Notes: a model not told the origin generated them from the letters alone. A stretch of 59,827 nt of DNA from Prochlorococcus sp. HOT208_60m_813B04 (GCA_002025975.1 MWOU01000239.1:1-59827); one strand, 5' to 3'. Positions 15,979 to 24,743 are shown, numbered from the stretch's first letter. A program made the numbers and translations.

Positions 15979-16185
15979 ATGACAAAGTCTGGAGTTACTA
16001 CAGAATCAGGTGGAAGACAGAATATGTTCCCATCAGAAACTAGGCCTTATATTGATGAAACTGTATCTTACGATGGGTACCCTCAAAACGCAGAAAAAGT
16101 AAATGGTAGATGGGCTATGGTTGGTTTCGTCGCATTATTAGGTGCTTACATAACGACAGGACAGATCATTCCAGGAATTTTTTAG
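15979..16185 (+). CDS. hli: High-light-inducible protein (Hli), 68 aa
   Basis: The one-helix LHC-type motif EKVNGRWAMVGFVALLGAY is at residues ~39-57 (core ExxNGRxAMxGF), with the Prochlorococcus-type ending TTGQIIPG. A ~35-residue polar N-terminus precedes it. Hli proteins bind chlorophyll and carotenoid in thylakoids and protect photosystems under light or nutrient stress. One of three Hli genes within 1.1 kb. Confidence 0.92.
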   Translation: MTKSGVTTESGGRQNMFPSETRPYIDETVSYDGYPQNAEKVNGRWAMVGFVALLGAYITTGQIIPGIF

Positions 16186-16295
16186 TTAGGAATTTACTGT
16201 TTTTATAAACTTTTTTTGATAAATTATTACGGTATTTTAGATAAAAAATTTAGATTTCATTTTTAATTAGCCTCCTACTTACAAAAATATTTTAT

Positions 16296-16424
16296 TTATT
16301 TTAAATTTGAAAATAAGAAAAACCAAATAAAAGTTATGGCATTTAGGCTAAATATTAACCCTAGAAATATGTAAGCAAACTTTTTGCCAATAAATGCTGT
16401 CTCTGGTTCAAGCTTTACTCTCAT
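16296..16424 (-). CDS. 42-aa membrane microprotein
   Basis: A polar N-terminus (VKLEPETAFIGKK) and one hydrophobic segment (residues ~16-39). Lies between Hli genes on the opposite strand to the first. Possibly thylakoid, but no family recognised. Confidence 0.5.
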   Translation of the reverse strand: MRVKLEPETAFIGKKFAYIFLGLIFSLNAITFIWFFLFSNLK

Positions 16425-16825
16425 TAAATCCTATAATTATCTCGATAAAGATAGCATCAATTAGAGAATAAATTAAGTTTCAAAGGAGAAAAAAATCAAA
16501 TTAATATTTCTTTTTAAAATGTTTTTAAATTTATCATTTGCCACCTTCTGGTTTTTAAGAGAAAAAAATTATATTCTTTCTTATTGTTGCTAATTAACTT
16601 TTTTAGTTTGATTTCTTTTTCGCGAGTATAGTTTATAAAATTAACCGAAAATTTCTAATTTTTAAAATGTGGTAATTTTTTTAAGTTGATCCTTAGCATA
16701 CTTTTTTGTTGCAAATAGGATAATTAAAACCTTAATTAATAAATGCTATTTATTAATAAAAAATTCAGAAAAAAAGCTTAATTTAATTTTAAATTAGACT
16801 CTTCAATATAACTAAAAAATTTATG
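16425..16825. other. Gap without a supported gene
   Basis: AT-rich sequence downstream of the Hli pair. Several short A/T inverted repeats are present (for example around 16733-16758), none a convincing terminator. Nothing else is supported. Confidence 0.35.
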
Positions 16826-16966
16826 TTAAATAAAACCAGGAATGATTTGGCCTGTAGTTAAATATGCTCCAACTAGTGCAACAAAGCCTAACATTGCAAA
16901 TCTACCGTTAAGCTTTTCAGCAATGATTTTTTCTTTTTCAACTATTTTTGATTCGTTATTTTTCAT
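16826..16966 (-). CDS. hli: High-light-inducible protein (Hli), 46 aa
   Basis: I chose the ATG at 16966 (46 aa), since the upstream extension is another gene's sequence in a different frame. EKLNGRFAMLGFVALVGAY matches the chlorophyll-binding helix, ending TTGQIIPGFI. Its ATG overlaps the stop of the 35-aa Hli gene by one base (TAATG), so the two are translationally coupled. The partner subunits could form heterodimers. Confidence 0.9.
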   Translation of the reverse strand: MKNNESKIVEKEKIIAEKLNGRFAMLGFVALVGAYLTTGQIIPGFI

Positions 16967-17073
16967 TAGAACCAACCTGGAATTATCTGGCCTGTTGTGA
17001 CGTATGCACCAACTGCTGCAACGAAACCTAACATTGCTGCCCAACCATTAAAACGTTCTGCTTCTGGAGTCAT
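16966..17073 (-). CDS. hli: High-light-inducible protein (Hli), 35 aa, minimal type
   Basis: A bare Hli helix: ERFNGWAAMLGFVAAVGAY then TTGQIIPGWF, with only four residues before the motif. Arg of the usual NGRxAM is replaced (NGWAAM). First gene of the coupled Hli pair. Such minimal Hli proteins are typical of picocyanobacteria and their phages. Confidence 0.9.
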   Translation of the reverse strand: MTPEAERFNGWAAMLGFVAAVGAYVTTGQIIPGWF

Positions 17074-17434
17074 TTTGTTTATGTAAATTATTAATAAATA
17101 TAACATAATTATTTATTAATGTAAAGAAAATTAGGAATTATTCCTCGCTTTATCAGGAAAATTTAAAAAACTGCTACACTTATGTGTCGAAATATACCTT
17201 ATCGGTGTTTTTTATTTTTATTCTTATTTTTTAAATTTGAAAAAAAAATATAAACTTTTGACCTTGTTTTTTTAGAGTTATATCCTCATTTAAAGGTAAT
17301 TTAAATTAATATAGTTAAAGAGTCAGCTAGTAGGGATACAGGCTGACTCTTTTTTTGGAATTTTTGGTTTTTGACGAAAAGTATTTTTTTGAATTCAAAT
17401 AATTGCTATCAATAAATTAGATATATATGAATTT
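17074..17434. other. Intergenic region with an orphan + strand transcript
   Basis: No supported gene. A strong terminator at 17317-17357 closes a + strand transcript that must begin in this gap. A 23-codon ATG frame at 17182 (MCRNIPYRCF...) is too weak to call. Confidence 0.4.
17317..17357 (+). terminator. Strong Rho-independent terminator of a probable small RNA
   Basis: An 11-bp perfect stem (AAAGAGTCAGC at 17317-17327 with 17342-17352), a 14-nt loop and eight T. No + gene lies between 17074 and here, since the upstream genes are on the minus strand. An independent sRNA of about 100-250 nt probably ends here. Confidence 0.7.
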
Positions 17435-17599
17435 ATGTCATTCTCGACCTACTACATGCATTTAATTTTTGGAAGGATTCCTTCTCTAATGAGTTCTGAT
17501 TTAATACTTTATATTTTGCCTGCTCTTACAATTTCAATATTATTCTTTAGCCTTAAAATAATGTTTTTCAAGACTCCTAGATTGAGAAAGGTTAAATAA
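17435..17599 (+). CDS. 54-aa membrane microprotein
   Basis: A hydrophobic segment (residues ~22-45, LILYILPALTISILFFSL) and a basic tail (KTPRLRKVK). An alternative start at the later in-frame ATG (codon 20) has GGAAGG upstream. Family unknown. Confidence 0.5.
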   Translation: MSFSTYYMHLIFGRIPSLMSSDLILYILPALTISILFFSLKIMFFKTPRLRKVK

Positions 17600-17647
17600 T
17601 CAAGGATTTGAAAATTATTCTTACTGAAGCGCCTAATTTTTTAGATT

Positions 17648-18265
17648 TTGGATAATAGACTTTTTTTTTCGGCAACTCAAAGAAATAGAGACTGTATTGG
17701 TGATGTACTATCCAGAATTATAAAAAAAGGTTCAGTATTAGAAATAGGGAGTGGCAGCGGTGAACATGGAGTGGTTTTTCAAAAACGTTTTCCTGGAATA
17801 ATTTGGCAAACAAGTGACCCAGAGTTAGTGCATAGAAAAAGTATAAGTTCTTGGATTGAGCATGAAGACTTAACTAAGAAAATGCCCCAGCCTCTTGAGA
17901 TTGATGTAGAAAAAATTCCTTGGGAAATTCCATTGAGACTAGTTAATTCTTTGCAAGGAATAGTCTCTATAAATATGATTCATGTAGCACAATGGTCTTG
18001 TGTTGAAGCACTCTTTAGAGAGTCAGGAAAATTACTGGATAAGGGAAAATTTTTGATTTTGTATGGGCCATTTAAAATTTGTAACAAGCATACAAGTGAA
18101 AGTAATTATTTTTTCGATAATTCATTAAAAATGCAAAATGATCTTTGGGGTATTAAAAATCTTGAGGAAGTTTGTAATGAGAGTAAGAAAAATGGTTTTT
18201 CTCAAGAGGATATTATTAGTATGCCTGCAAATAATTTTTCAATAATTTACAGAAAAGTTTCTTAA
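17648..18265 (+). CDS. DUF938 SAM-dependent methyltransferase-like protein
   Basis: This 205-aa protein has a TTG start. N-terminal FFSATQRNRDCIGDVL and the SAM-binding VLEIGSGSGEHGVVF (residues ~30-44) are characteristic of DUF938, with the following TSDPE acidic strand end. Class I Rossmann methyltransferase fold; substrate unknown. Confidence 0.85.
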   Translation: MDNRLFFSATQRNRDCIGDVLSRIIKKGSVLEIGSGSGEHGVVFQKRFPGIIWQTSDPELVHRKSISSWIEHEDLTKKMPQPLEIDVEKIPWEIPLRLVNSLQGIVSINMIHVAQWSCVEALFRESGKLLDKGKFLILYGPFKICNKHTSESNYFFDNSLKMQNDLWGIKNLEEVCNESKKNGFSQEDIISMPANNFSIIYRKVS

Positions 18266-18316
18266 TAAGGCAAATAGATATATCAATAAGTTATCAAAAT
18301 TCATCATATTAAACGA

Positions 18317-18478
18317 TCAACCTGATAGTTTTTTGCTCCACTCTTTATGCTTTTGATCTAAATCTGAAATTTTTTCTCCTAAACTTAACTGTCTTTCTAG
18401 TAATTCAACTTTTGAAAGTGTTATTTTTTCCGAATAAAATTTAATAGGCTGATTGCCATGCAAATTGTCACCACTCAT
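18317..18478 (-). CDS. 53-aa coiled-coil microprotein
   Basis: Charged, helical heptad-like sequence (KVELLERQLSLGEKISDLDQKHKEWSKKL) with no membrane segment or Cys. It starts at an ATG. Family unknown. Confidence 0.5.
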   Translation of the reverse strand: MSGDNLHGNQPIKFYSEKITLSKVELLERQLSLGEKISDLDQKHKEWSKKLSG

Positions 18479-18594
18479 AGAAATATTTTATTTAGGTATT
18501 ATCTAAGATGAAAAATTTGTTATTGCTTATTCTTTTATATTCTTTTCAGATTTGCGTAAATTAATGTGATAAAGAATTGATGCTTATTATATTT

Positions 18595-19761
18595 TTAATC
18601 CACCATTTTGTATGAGGATTGCCATATATATCTTCCTCTCTTGATATCTGACTTAACAGCAACGCAATTGCAAGCAATATTCCAGAGAGCTTTGTGTATT
18701 GGATCAGGATTAAAAAGATATGCTTTTTTAAAGGCTTTTTTAATTAAGAAAGTTGCCTTTTTTGCATGATAATGAGGGATATTTGGACATACATGATGAA
18801 CGACATGGCTAGAACCTATATTATGATGAAGAAAATTAAGGACTTTACCGTAAGGCCTGTCAATAGATAAAAATGCCCCTCTCATGAAGGAAAATTCCGT
18901 ATTTGAAAGATGAGGTACATCAGAATCTGTATGATGAAGCCATGTATAAACTACTAGCCAACAATTAACCACTATTAAAGGACCAAAATACAGAGCAATT
19001 ACTGGAAATATTCCACACTTGAGAACTAAATAAACAATGCCTAATAATGTCAAACCTACACCAATATCTGATATCCAAACTTTCTTGGTCCATATTGATG
19101 GCCATAATGCTTTAGAAAATGGTTTAATTGGCCAAAAATGATTTGAAGTTCCATATCTGATACCTCCTGTACTTCCCATAAGTAAATAAGCAGGCCAGCC
19201 AAATATTAGATGCAAAACAAGTTGAAGAATTCCATAATTTTTCTTACCTAAGGAATTTGAAAAAAGTAATTCTTTTTCTCCTCCAACTTTTTCTGTAACT
19301 CCATCCCCTTTAATTACTAAAGGTACGTGAGTTTCTCCATTGGTTATGTTATTTGTGAATCTATGATGAATTGCATGAGAACGCTGCCAAGAAAAATAAG
19401 GAACTAGAAGTAATGAATGTAGTAAATAACCAGTTATAGATTCCAATGTCTTATTTTTAGAGAATGCTCCATGTCCACATTCATGGGCAATTACCCAGAA
19501 TCCCATTGCAGTGGTACCTGATAGTAATGAGTAAATAATCCAAATTGGGATCATTTGGGGGGTAAATGGAATAGATATCCCTATCGCAACTACTAATGAT
19601 TGAATTAAAGCTGATTGAAAAAGATACCTCAATGAAGTTTTGGTATTGCACTTAAAGTATTGATCTGGGATAACATCCTGAAATTCTTTTATGCTTGGAA
19701 TATCTTTATCCTGTATTAAAAGCGCTTGGCCTTGTAGACCTGAAAATTTTATATTACTCAA
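18595..19761 (-). CDS. desA: Acyl-lipid desaturase, DesA (delta-12) type
   Basis: This 388-aa membrane diiron desaturase has three His boxes: HECGH (93-97), HAIHH (129-133) and HVVHHVCPNIPHYHA near 320, the last with the HxxHH pattern. Hydrophobic pairs lie between the boxes. Cyanobacterial DesA introduces the delta-12 double bond in thylakoid glycerolipids using ferredoxin. The exact regiospecificity is inferred. A more distant desaturase lies 1.6 kb away. Confidence 0.85.
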   Translation of the reverse strand: MSNIKFSGLQGQALLIQDKDIPSIKEFQDVIPDQYFKCNTKTSLRYLFQSALIQSLVVAIGISIPFTPQMIPIWIIYSLLSGTTAMGFWVIAHECGHGAFSKNKTLESITGYLLHSLLLVPYFSWQRSHAIHHRFTNNITNGETHVPLVIKGDGVTEKVGGEKELLFSNSLGKKNYGILQLVLHLIFGWPAYLLMGSTGGIRYGTSNHFWPIKPFSKALWPSIWTKKVWISDIGVGLTLLGIVYLVLKCGIFPVIALYFGPLIVVNCWLVVYTWLHHTDSDVPHLSNTEFSFMRGAFLSIDRPYGKVLNFLHHNIGSSHVVHHVCPNIPHYHAKKATFLIKKAFKKAYLFNPDPIHKALWNIACNCVAVKSDIKRGRYIWQSSYKMVD

Positions 19762-20015
19762 ATTTTTTTGGTTAATGATTTTTGTTAGATAAAAGTGAAT
19801 TTATATTTTCTATTATCCATCACAGGATCTCATAATGAATAGAATTGATAATTTTTTTTTCTATAAAGTTTTTACAATTTTAATTTAATTTCAAATAAAA
19901 ATGTTTTGCCAAACATTTTTTATTTTATTTTATTTTTTTATCGCAATCTTTTATTTATCTATTTAATTCTTTTTTTATTCTGAAGGTGTCTGCTCTTGCT
20001 TAAAGCTTAATTAAT

Positions 20016-20147
20016 TTAAAGACCGCGTATATATCTCTTGGGTAAACCAGATTGTTTACGAGGCTTTACTAGAATAGGTAAAACAATGACTCCTACCGTA
20101 AAAAGACAGATTGGAGCAACTACCATCAATATAGACTCTAGAGACAT
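20016..20147 (-). CDS. 43-aa membrane microprotein
   Basis: Hydrophobic residues 4-27 (ESILMVVAPICLFTVGVIVLPIL) and a basic tail (KPRKQSGLPKRYIRGL). The form resembles small thylakoid subunits. Family unknown. Confidence 0.55.
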   Translation of the reverse strand: MSLESILMVVAPICLFTVGVIVLPILVKPRKQSGLPKRYIRGL

Positions 20148-20334
20148 AAATAATTTTGAATTTATTTATAAATAGCAGGATTTTTTTTATAAGTCATGCG
20201 TATTTATATCTATTAAGTGAGAAAATATTCAAAATTTTTATAAATTATTAAGTAAAAAAGAAAAAAAGATTAAAAAACATCAATTTTTTAAAAATTCGTC
20301 CTATCTACTTATCATTATTTAGGAAAGATTACTT

Positions 20335-20475
20335 ATGGATGAAGAAAAAAAGTGGATGCTTATGACTTATTATTGTCCAACTCATGGCGATTCAGGTTTA
20401 GTAAAACCGATTCAATTAACTACAAAAGAAATTAAAAAAATATCTTTAAAAAAAGGTACGAGTTCTTACAATTAA
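20335..20475 (+). CDS. 46-aa soluble microprotein
   Basis: ATG with AGGAAAG upstream. WMLMTYYCPTHGDSGLVKP contains a Cys-x-x-His that could bind metal, followed by a basic helix. Family unknown. Confidence 0.5.
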   Translation: MDEEKKWMLMTYYCPTHGDSGLVKPIQLTTKEIKKISLKKGTSSYN

Positions 20476-20632
20476 TTTTTAAAATAAACCTAAGGTTTAG
20501 TAAAAATGTTCTAAATCCTAATGAAAATATTTTTTAATTTTAAAAATAATTACTAAAAATTTTTTTATTTAGATAAGAATACAAGTTTATTTGCGAAATT
20601 AATAATTTGAAAAGTTCTAGAAATATTCATTA

Positions 20633-20785
20633 TTAAACTTGATCAGAATCGCATGTTAATTCACATTGATTAAGATCATTAGCTGATATTTTTTCTAAAA
20701 TTCTTAACATGTCAATTTCCGAAAGCTCTCCATTCGAGTTCCATTTTAAAGTTGTTTTCCTTTGAGGTGAATTTTTTTTATTCAT
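20633..20785 (-). CDS. 50-aa microprotein with C-terminal CxxxC
   Basis: Starts 8 bp inside the end of the upstream 52-aa Cys-rich gene, with AAAGGGGGTGA just before it. A charged helix (SEIDMLRILEKISANDLNQ) is followed by CELTCDSDQV. Probably co-translated with, and functionally tied to, its neighbour. Confidence 0.55.
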   Translation of the reverse strand: MNKKNSPQRKTTLKWNSNGELSEIDMLRILEKISANDLNQCELTCDSDQV

Positions 20786-20936
20786 TTTGATCACCCCCTT
20801 TTAAATGAACTTCTAAACAACGAGTAATACATTCTTGATGACCATCCACAATACTGCATTCAGTAATACACTCGAAATATGAATTAACAGAATCTATTTC
20901 ATTATTCTGGTTTGTAGAAACAAATGAATCATTCAT
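20778..20936 (-). CDS. 52-aa Cys-rich microprotein
   Basis: I chose the ATG at 20936 over the upstream one at 20987. CITEC (x7) ECITRC gives four Cys in two near-identical CITxC units, a likely helical-hairpin (CHCH-like) disulfide or metal site. No signal peptide. Overlaps the next gene by 8 bp. Confidence 0.6.
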   Translation of the reverse strand: MNDSFVSTNQNNEIDSVNSYFECITECSIVDGHQECITRCLEVHLKGGDQNE

Positions 20937-21225
20937 AATATTGTTAGATTTATTTGGAATAGAGATATAGCACAAAATTATGTTCAATAATTTTATTTAT
21001 TAAGTTAATTAGAAAAAATAAGTATTATTTACTAAATTTATTTTGCAACTGGGTTATCTTTAAAAAGTTAGTTGTATTCTTCTTTTAATATAGAAAGGCA
21101 AAGAATAATTTTAATTATTCAATATTAATTTTATAAGGTAATCTTCCAAAAAAATCAGCATAAAGACTGATTTACTTTTCGGTAAATTAGTTAGATGATA
21201 AAAAAGTACACTTTTAGATTTTCAA

Positions 21226-21378
21226 ATGAAATCAGTAATTACTTGGCTTTCGAAAATGTTAGAGAGTATGGCAAATGCTTTTATGCATCCTTTAAAGAAT
21301 GACTTGCCTCCATCTATTGGTACTCACGCATATAGCAGTATTCCTCTAAAAAGAAAATTGAGAAGAAGGTTGAATTAG
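21226..21378 (+). CDS. 50-aa basic microprotein
   Basis: An amphipathic N-terminal helix (VITWLSKMLESMANAFMHPLK), a Pro-rich middle (LPPSIGTHAYSSIP) and an Arg/Lys end (KRKLRRRLN). Ends 4 bp before the convergent desaturase gene. Family unknown. Confidence 0.5.
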   Translation: MKSVITWLSKMLESMANAFMHPLKNDLPPSIGTHAYSSIPLKRKLRRRLN

Positions 21379-21381
21379 GTA

Positions 21382-22488
21382 TTAACTTATTGGAATTAAT
21401 TTTTCATTTTTATTATCCCAAATAATATATTTGAAGCAGTTTGGAAAATCTCTTAATTTTAAGAACTTTGATTGTTGGAGCAAATGAATGTTTGCTATAT
21501 GACAAGCTCTTAAGTTGTAATTTGGTATTCTCTCAGAGAGATGATGAATGCTGTGGAATGATATGTCTGCTAAAAACCAATTTAGCCAGTTAGGTATATC
21601 TAAATTGCTACTACCTAAAATAGCTCCATTGATGAGATCCCAATTCTTTGTATTTTTAGCATATGCATTCTCATAGTTATGTTGTACGAAAAAAACACAT
21701 ATTAAAATTGCTGCTGATAAGGTTAATAAAATGGAATAAAATGATAAGAAAAAAACTAACCCCAACCATTTACACATAAAAATCCACCCTATTATCACTA
21801 CTATGTTATTGATTATTAATTCACATAGTTCACTAAAATTATTTCCATAATCAGAAAAAGGTGGTTTGACTCTTGAATTAATAGCTAAAAGTTGAGAAAT
21901 TTCTCTTTTTTTTATTTTGATAAAAGTCTCTTCCAATATATCTTTAATGAAATTAAAAATAATAATGACAAGTCCTAATCTAGGTTTTAAAACTAAGTAA
22001 AAAAAACCGCCAGGGAAAATCATCATCCAGTTTCGACTTACTTTATAAAATATTTGCTCTCTTTTTGTAAGAGATTCATAATCTTCAAGACTTAAAACAT
22101 CTATCGGACCTTTGTAAATTTCCCAATTTCCATTATTTCTATGATGAAATGCATGATCAATTGACCATGACTTCTGGGGAATACCATTAACCAAACCAAG
22201 TAAAAATCCAAAAAAGCGGTTTAATTTCCGTTTTGTAAAAAGAGAATTATGACCGCAATCATGCATTAATGAGAACGTTCGAGAAGAGAATAGAGTTAGA
22301 AGAACTAAAAAAGGTATTAATAGAAATCCTTTAATCAATAATGAAAAAGGTTGATTTATTATTTGGTGGACGATTAACCAAATAGAAAAGATTGGGAGGA
22401 TGGTAGAAATAATTTGATAAGAAGCTCTAATATTATTTCTTTTTAAAAATGGTTTTATTAAAAAATCACTTCTATTTACTTTAAGCAT
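21382..22488 (-). CDS. Fatty-acid desaturase family protein (divergent)
   Basis: This 368-aa membrane diiron enzyme has His boxes HDCGH (76-80), HAFHH (112-116) and HSIHH near 322 (FHSIHHLSERIPNYN), the general acyl-lipid desaturase pattern. It differs clearly from the DesA-type gene 1.6 kb away, so it is not a recent duplicate. Ferredoxin-dependent activity on membrane lipids is likely; regiospecificity unknown. Confidence 0.85.
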   Translation of the reverse strand: MLKVNRSDFLIKPFLKRNNIRASYQIISTILPIFSIWLIVHQIINQPFSLLIKGFLLIPFLVLLTLFSSRTFSLMHDCGHNSLFTKRKLNRFFGFLLGLVNGIPQKSWSIDHAFHHRNNGNWEIYKGPIDVLSLEDYESLTKREQIFYKVSRNWMMIFPGGFFYLVLKPRLGLVIIIFNFIKDILEETFIKIKKREISQLLAINSRVKPPFSDYGNNFSELCELIINNIVVIIGWIFMCKWLGLVFFLSFYSILLTLSAAILICVFFVQHNYENAYAKNTKNWDLINGAILGSSNLDIPNWLNWFLADISFHSIHHLSERIPNYNLRACHIANIHLLQQSKFLKLRDFPNCFKYIIWDNKNEKLIPIS

Positions 22489-22568
22489 ATTTCCCTTATT
22501 TTTTTGATGCTAACAATTTTTAAAAAGTATTGATTATTTAATAAACAAAAAAATATTTTAAAACCATA

Positions 22569-22724
22569 CTAAAGAATAAATTCTTTAGACATAGTTCTCA
22601 ATTGATCTAGATTTAATCTTTCTAAGTAATTTTTAAAGTCATTAAGAGTCTTATTAGAGTCATTATTTTTACTCTCGTAAAGAAGACTATTAGAAATTAA
22701 CTCAATAAGATGATCTTTATCCAT
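22569..22724 (-). CDS. 51-aa acidic/helical microprotein
   Basis: Preceded by GGAGAT. Helical, charged (DKDHLIELISNSLLYESK..., LNDFKNYLERLNLDQLRTM). No membrane segment. Family unknown. Confidence 0.5.
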   Translation of the reverse strand: MDKDHLIELISNSLLYESKNNDSNKTLNDFKNYLERLNLDQLRTMSKEFIL

Positions 22725-22810
22725 ATCTCCTTATAGACCAAAATACCTGTTAAAAAAATTAAGGTCTTGAATTCGAGATCATTAACTCATCTCTATTTAA
22801 AAGTAATTTT

Positions 22811-23029
22811 TTATAAATTTTTTAAATCTTGTTCTATTTTTTCTAATCTTACATTTAATTCTTTTTGTTCCTTAATTAAGGCTTTTTTCTTTTCTGCAAG
22901 CTCTTTGTTCAAAGGAGAATTGAAATATTTTTGGTAAGAGACCAAAAAAACTGCTATCGCTACTGTAATGCCAAGAGCACCAATTATTAAAATTGGAGAT
23001 GAAGGAAAGTCGTAAAATGGAATTGACAA
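22811..23029 (-). CDS. 72-aa membrane-anchored coiled-coil protein
   Basis: A short N-terminus and one helix (residues 12-31, PILIIGALGITVAIAVFLVS) precede a 40-residue charged coiled coil (LAEKKKALIKEQKELNVRL). The layout is that of a small scaffold or septum-type protein. Family unknown. Confidence 0.6.
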   Translation of the reverse strand: MSIPFYDFPSSPILIIGALGITVAIAVFLVSYQKYFNSPLNKELAEKKKALIKEQKELNVRLEKIEQDLKNL

Positions 23030-23235
23030 TGTACTTTACTAAAAATAAATTCTAGCTATCTCATAAACAAAAAAATGAGTAATAAATACTTATTCTTTAA
23101 AAAGCTTTATGGTAATTATGTTAGTTATTTTGTAAAAAAAATAAGTTTAATCTTTAATTAGTTTTTAAAATAAGTATTTGTACAGCTGTCAAAGAATAAA
23201 TAACTAATAATGATTAAACTAGTAAAAATTTTTTC

Positions 23236-23553
23236 ATGAAGAAAATCATAAATAAAAAAAATAATGAAAATGAACCATGGTTTAAATGGTTAACGAGAGA
23301 ACTTAATTCTTATGAAGCTTTTCAGGATTTCGAATCAGGCAAGAATCCACGAGATGTAGCAGAGGATTTTATTTCTAGAAATAGTAATGCTATTTCAGAA
23401 GTTTTCGAGAATTTTGATGATGAAGATAAAGATACACTCGATCAGTTTCTTAAATTAATCGAATGCGAGATGCATGTGTTTAGAATTCTTGAAAAACAAA
23501 TAGAGTTAAGAAAAAAGGTAAGATTTGTAGATTTTAAAAAAAGAAAAAATTGA
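23236..23553 (+). CDS. 105-aa acidic protein, paralogue of the 34025 gene
   Basis: Soluble and helical. EPWFKWLTRELNSYEAFQ, DVAEDFISRNSNAISEVFE and LDQFLKLIECEMHVFRIL align with the 88-aa protein at 34025 (AERFVNENHDSFIQL, LTEFMKLSESELHILKY). The pair defines a small family of unknown function. This copy carries a basic C-terminal extension. Confidence 0.6.
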   Translation: MKKIINKKNNENEPWFKWLTRELNSYEAFQDFESGKNPRDVAEDFISRNSNAISEVFENFDDEDKDTLDQFLKLIECEMHVFRILEKQIELRKKVRFVDFKKRKN

Positions 23554-23564
23554 GGAGTTAATTT

Positions 23565-23900
23565 CTATATAAGTTTATTTTTCCCATTACCAGTCTTACC
23601 AAAGCCTAGCCAGATGAACCACAAGATCCATCCTAAGATAGGTATTAAATTAATAAAGATCCATTTCCAATCTTTCCCAAAATCTTTGATTCTTCTTACA
23701 TCAATAGCTATTTGAGGAATGATACAAACTATGCCATAAACATTAAAACCAAACGTTTTTAAAAATATTGGGATTGTTAGGAAAGAAATTATAAGATTCG
23801 CTAGTTGAACTAACCACCAGTCCGATCGAGATGTGAATCCTTTGAAGTCTGTAGCTTTAATCCAAAATTCTTTATATGCGTTTAAAAAGTTATTAAACAT
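23565..23900 (-). CDS. DUF805 membrane protein
   Basis: This 111-aa protein has an N-terminal WIKATDFKGFTSRSDWWLVQLAN motif, about three hydrophobic segments and the DVRRIKDFGKDWKW loop, all typical of DUF805 inner-membrane proteins. Function of the family is unknown. Confidence 0.8.
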   Translation of the reverse strand: MFNNFLNAYKEFWIKATDFKGFTSRSDWWLVQLANLIISFLTIPIFLKTFGFNVYGIVCIIPQIAIDVRRIKDFGKDWKWIFINLIPILGWILWFIWLGFGKTGNGKNKLI

Positions 23901-23968
23901 AAATTAAAAATTCAAGGAATCTAGCATTATCAATTTAATCTTTAATTAATCAAAATATTATTTATTTA

Positions 23969-24133
23969 CTAAATAGGATCAAATAAATTCATATCATTTG
24001 AATCTTGTTTTGAAATCTCATCTTGATTTGGTAATGAACAGAATCCGTCTTTGCAAATCATCTTTTCTTTTGCAATATCGTTAGTTTTTGAGAATATGTT
24101 TTTGTTATTGTTATTTGAAGATTCTTTAAGCAT
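23969..24133 (-). CDS. 54-aa microprotein with CKDGFC motif
   Basis: Asn/Lys-rich, disordered-looking N-terminus followed by MICKDGFCSLPNQDE, a CxxxxC pair that could be a redox or metal site. I recall similar CKDGFC-LP segments in other picocyanobacterial small proteins, but no named family. Confidence 0.5.
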   Translation of the reverse strand: MLKESSNNNNKNIFSKTNDIAKEKMICKDGFCSLPNQDEISKQDSNDMNLFDPI

Positions 24134-24215
24134 TTATATAAAAAAATTAAATCCAATATTAAATTAATAACTCAATTTATTTTTATAAGCAACAAAATTA
24201 ATATTAATTATTTAT

Positions 24216-24311
24216 TTACTTTTTTTGATTTGGCAAGTCTCTCCAAAACAGCGCCATTATATAAATGAATAAAGATATAGAAAAAATATAAAGTAAAGAA
24301 TTTAGATGCAT
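24216..24311 (-). CDS. 31-aa membrane microprotein
   Basis: One hydrophobic helix (residues 4-21, NSLLYIFSISLFIYIMAL), then FWRDLPNQKK. Complete small frame. Family unknown. Confidence 0.45.
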   Translation of the reverse strand: MHLNSLLYIFSISLFIYIMALFWRDLPNQKK

Positions 24312-24556
24312 TTTTATTTATAAAAGTAATAACAAAGAAGTCCTTTCATAAAAATGGGATTTCAACAGATTGGTAATTTTTGACTTAGTAATCAAACAAA
24401 TTCTAGTATTTATTTAAGTTTTTTATGCTTTTCCCAAACTTTGAGAAGGAAAAGTTTTTAAATTTTTGGAATATGTCTATTTAGTTAGTTAAACTTATAA
24501 ATCTAAAAGCTTTATAAATCTAATCAAATTCTACATTTTTGAATGTTTATTGTATT

Positions 24557-24697
24557 TCACGATCTATCCTTATTTATTTCTGTTAGAGCTTTTCTACCTT
24601 CCTTAAGGGTTCTTAAGACGAGCCAAGTTAGAGAGGAAATCATAAGGATGGTGAGTGTAATGAGAGAAATATGATTTATATCAATATTGTTCGCCAA
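24557..24697 (-). CDS. 46-aa membrane microprotein (TTG start)
   Basis: A hydrophobic segment (residues 11-27, SLITLTILMISSLTWLVL) and a charged tail (TLKEGRKALTEINKD). The TTG is preceded by AAGGA about 12 nt upstream; no ATG fits the full helix. Family unknown. Confidence 0.45.
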   Translation of the reverse strand: MANNIDINHISLITLTILMISSLTWLVLRTLKEGRKALTEINKDRS

Positions 24698-24743
24698 TTT
24701 AATTAAATTCCTTATGAGTCTTTACTTCAAAAAATTCAAAAAT

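Noticed and set aside
17182..17253. 23-codon frame beginning MCRNIPYRCF
   Set aside because: Too short, no Shine-Dalgarno, and Phe/Leu-rich low-complexity; more likely part of a non-coding transcript.
18508..18564. 18-codon hydrophobic frame (KNLLLLILLYSFQI)
   Set aside because: Too short and lacking a start signal; similar frames arise often in AT-rich DNA.
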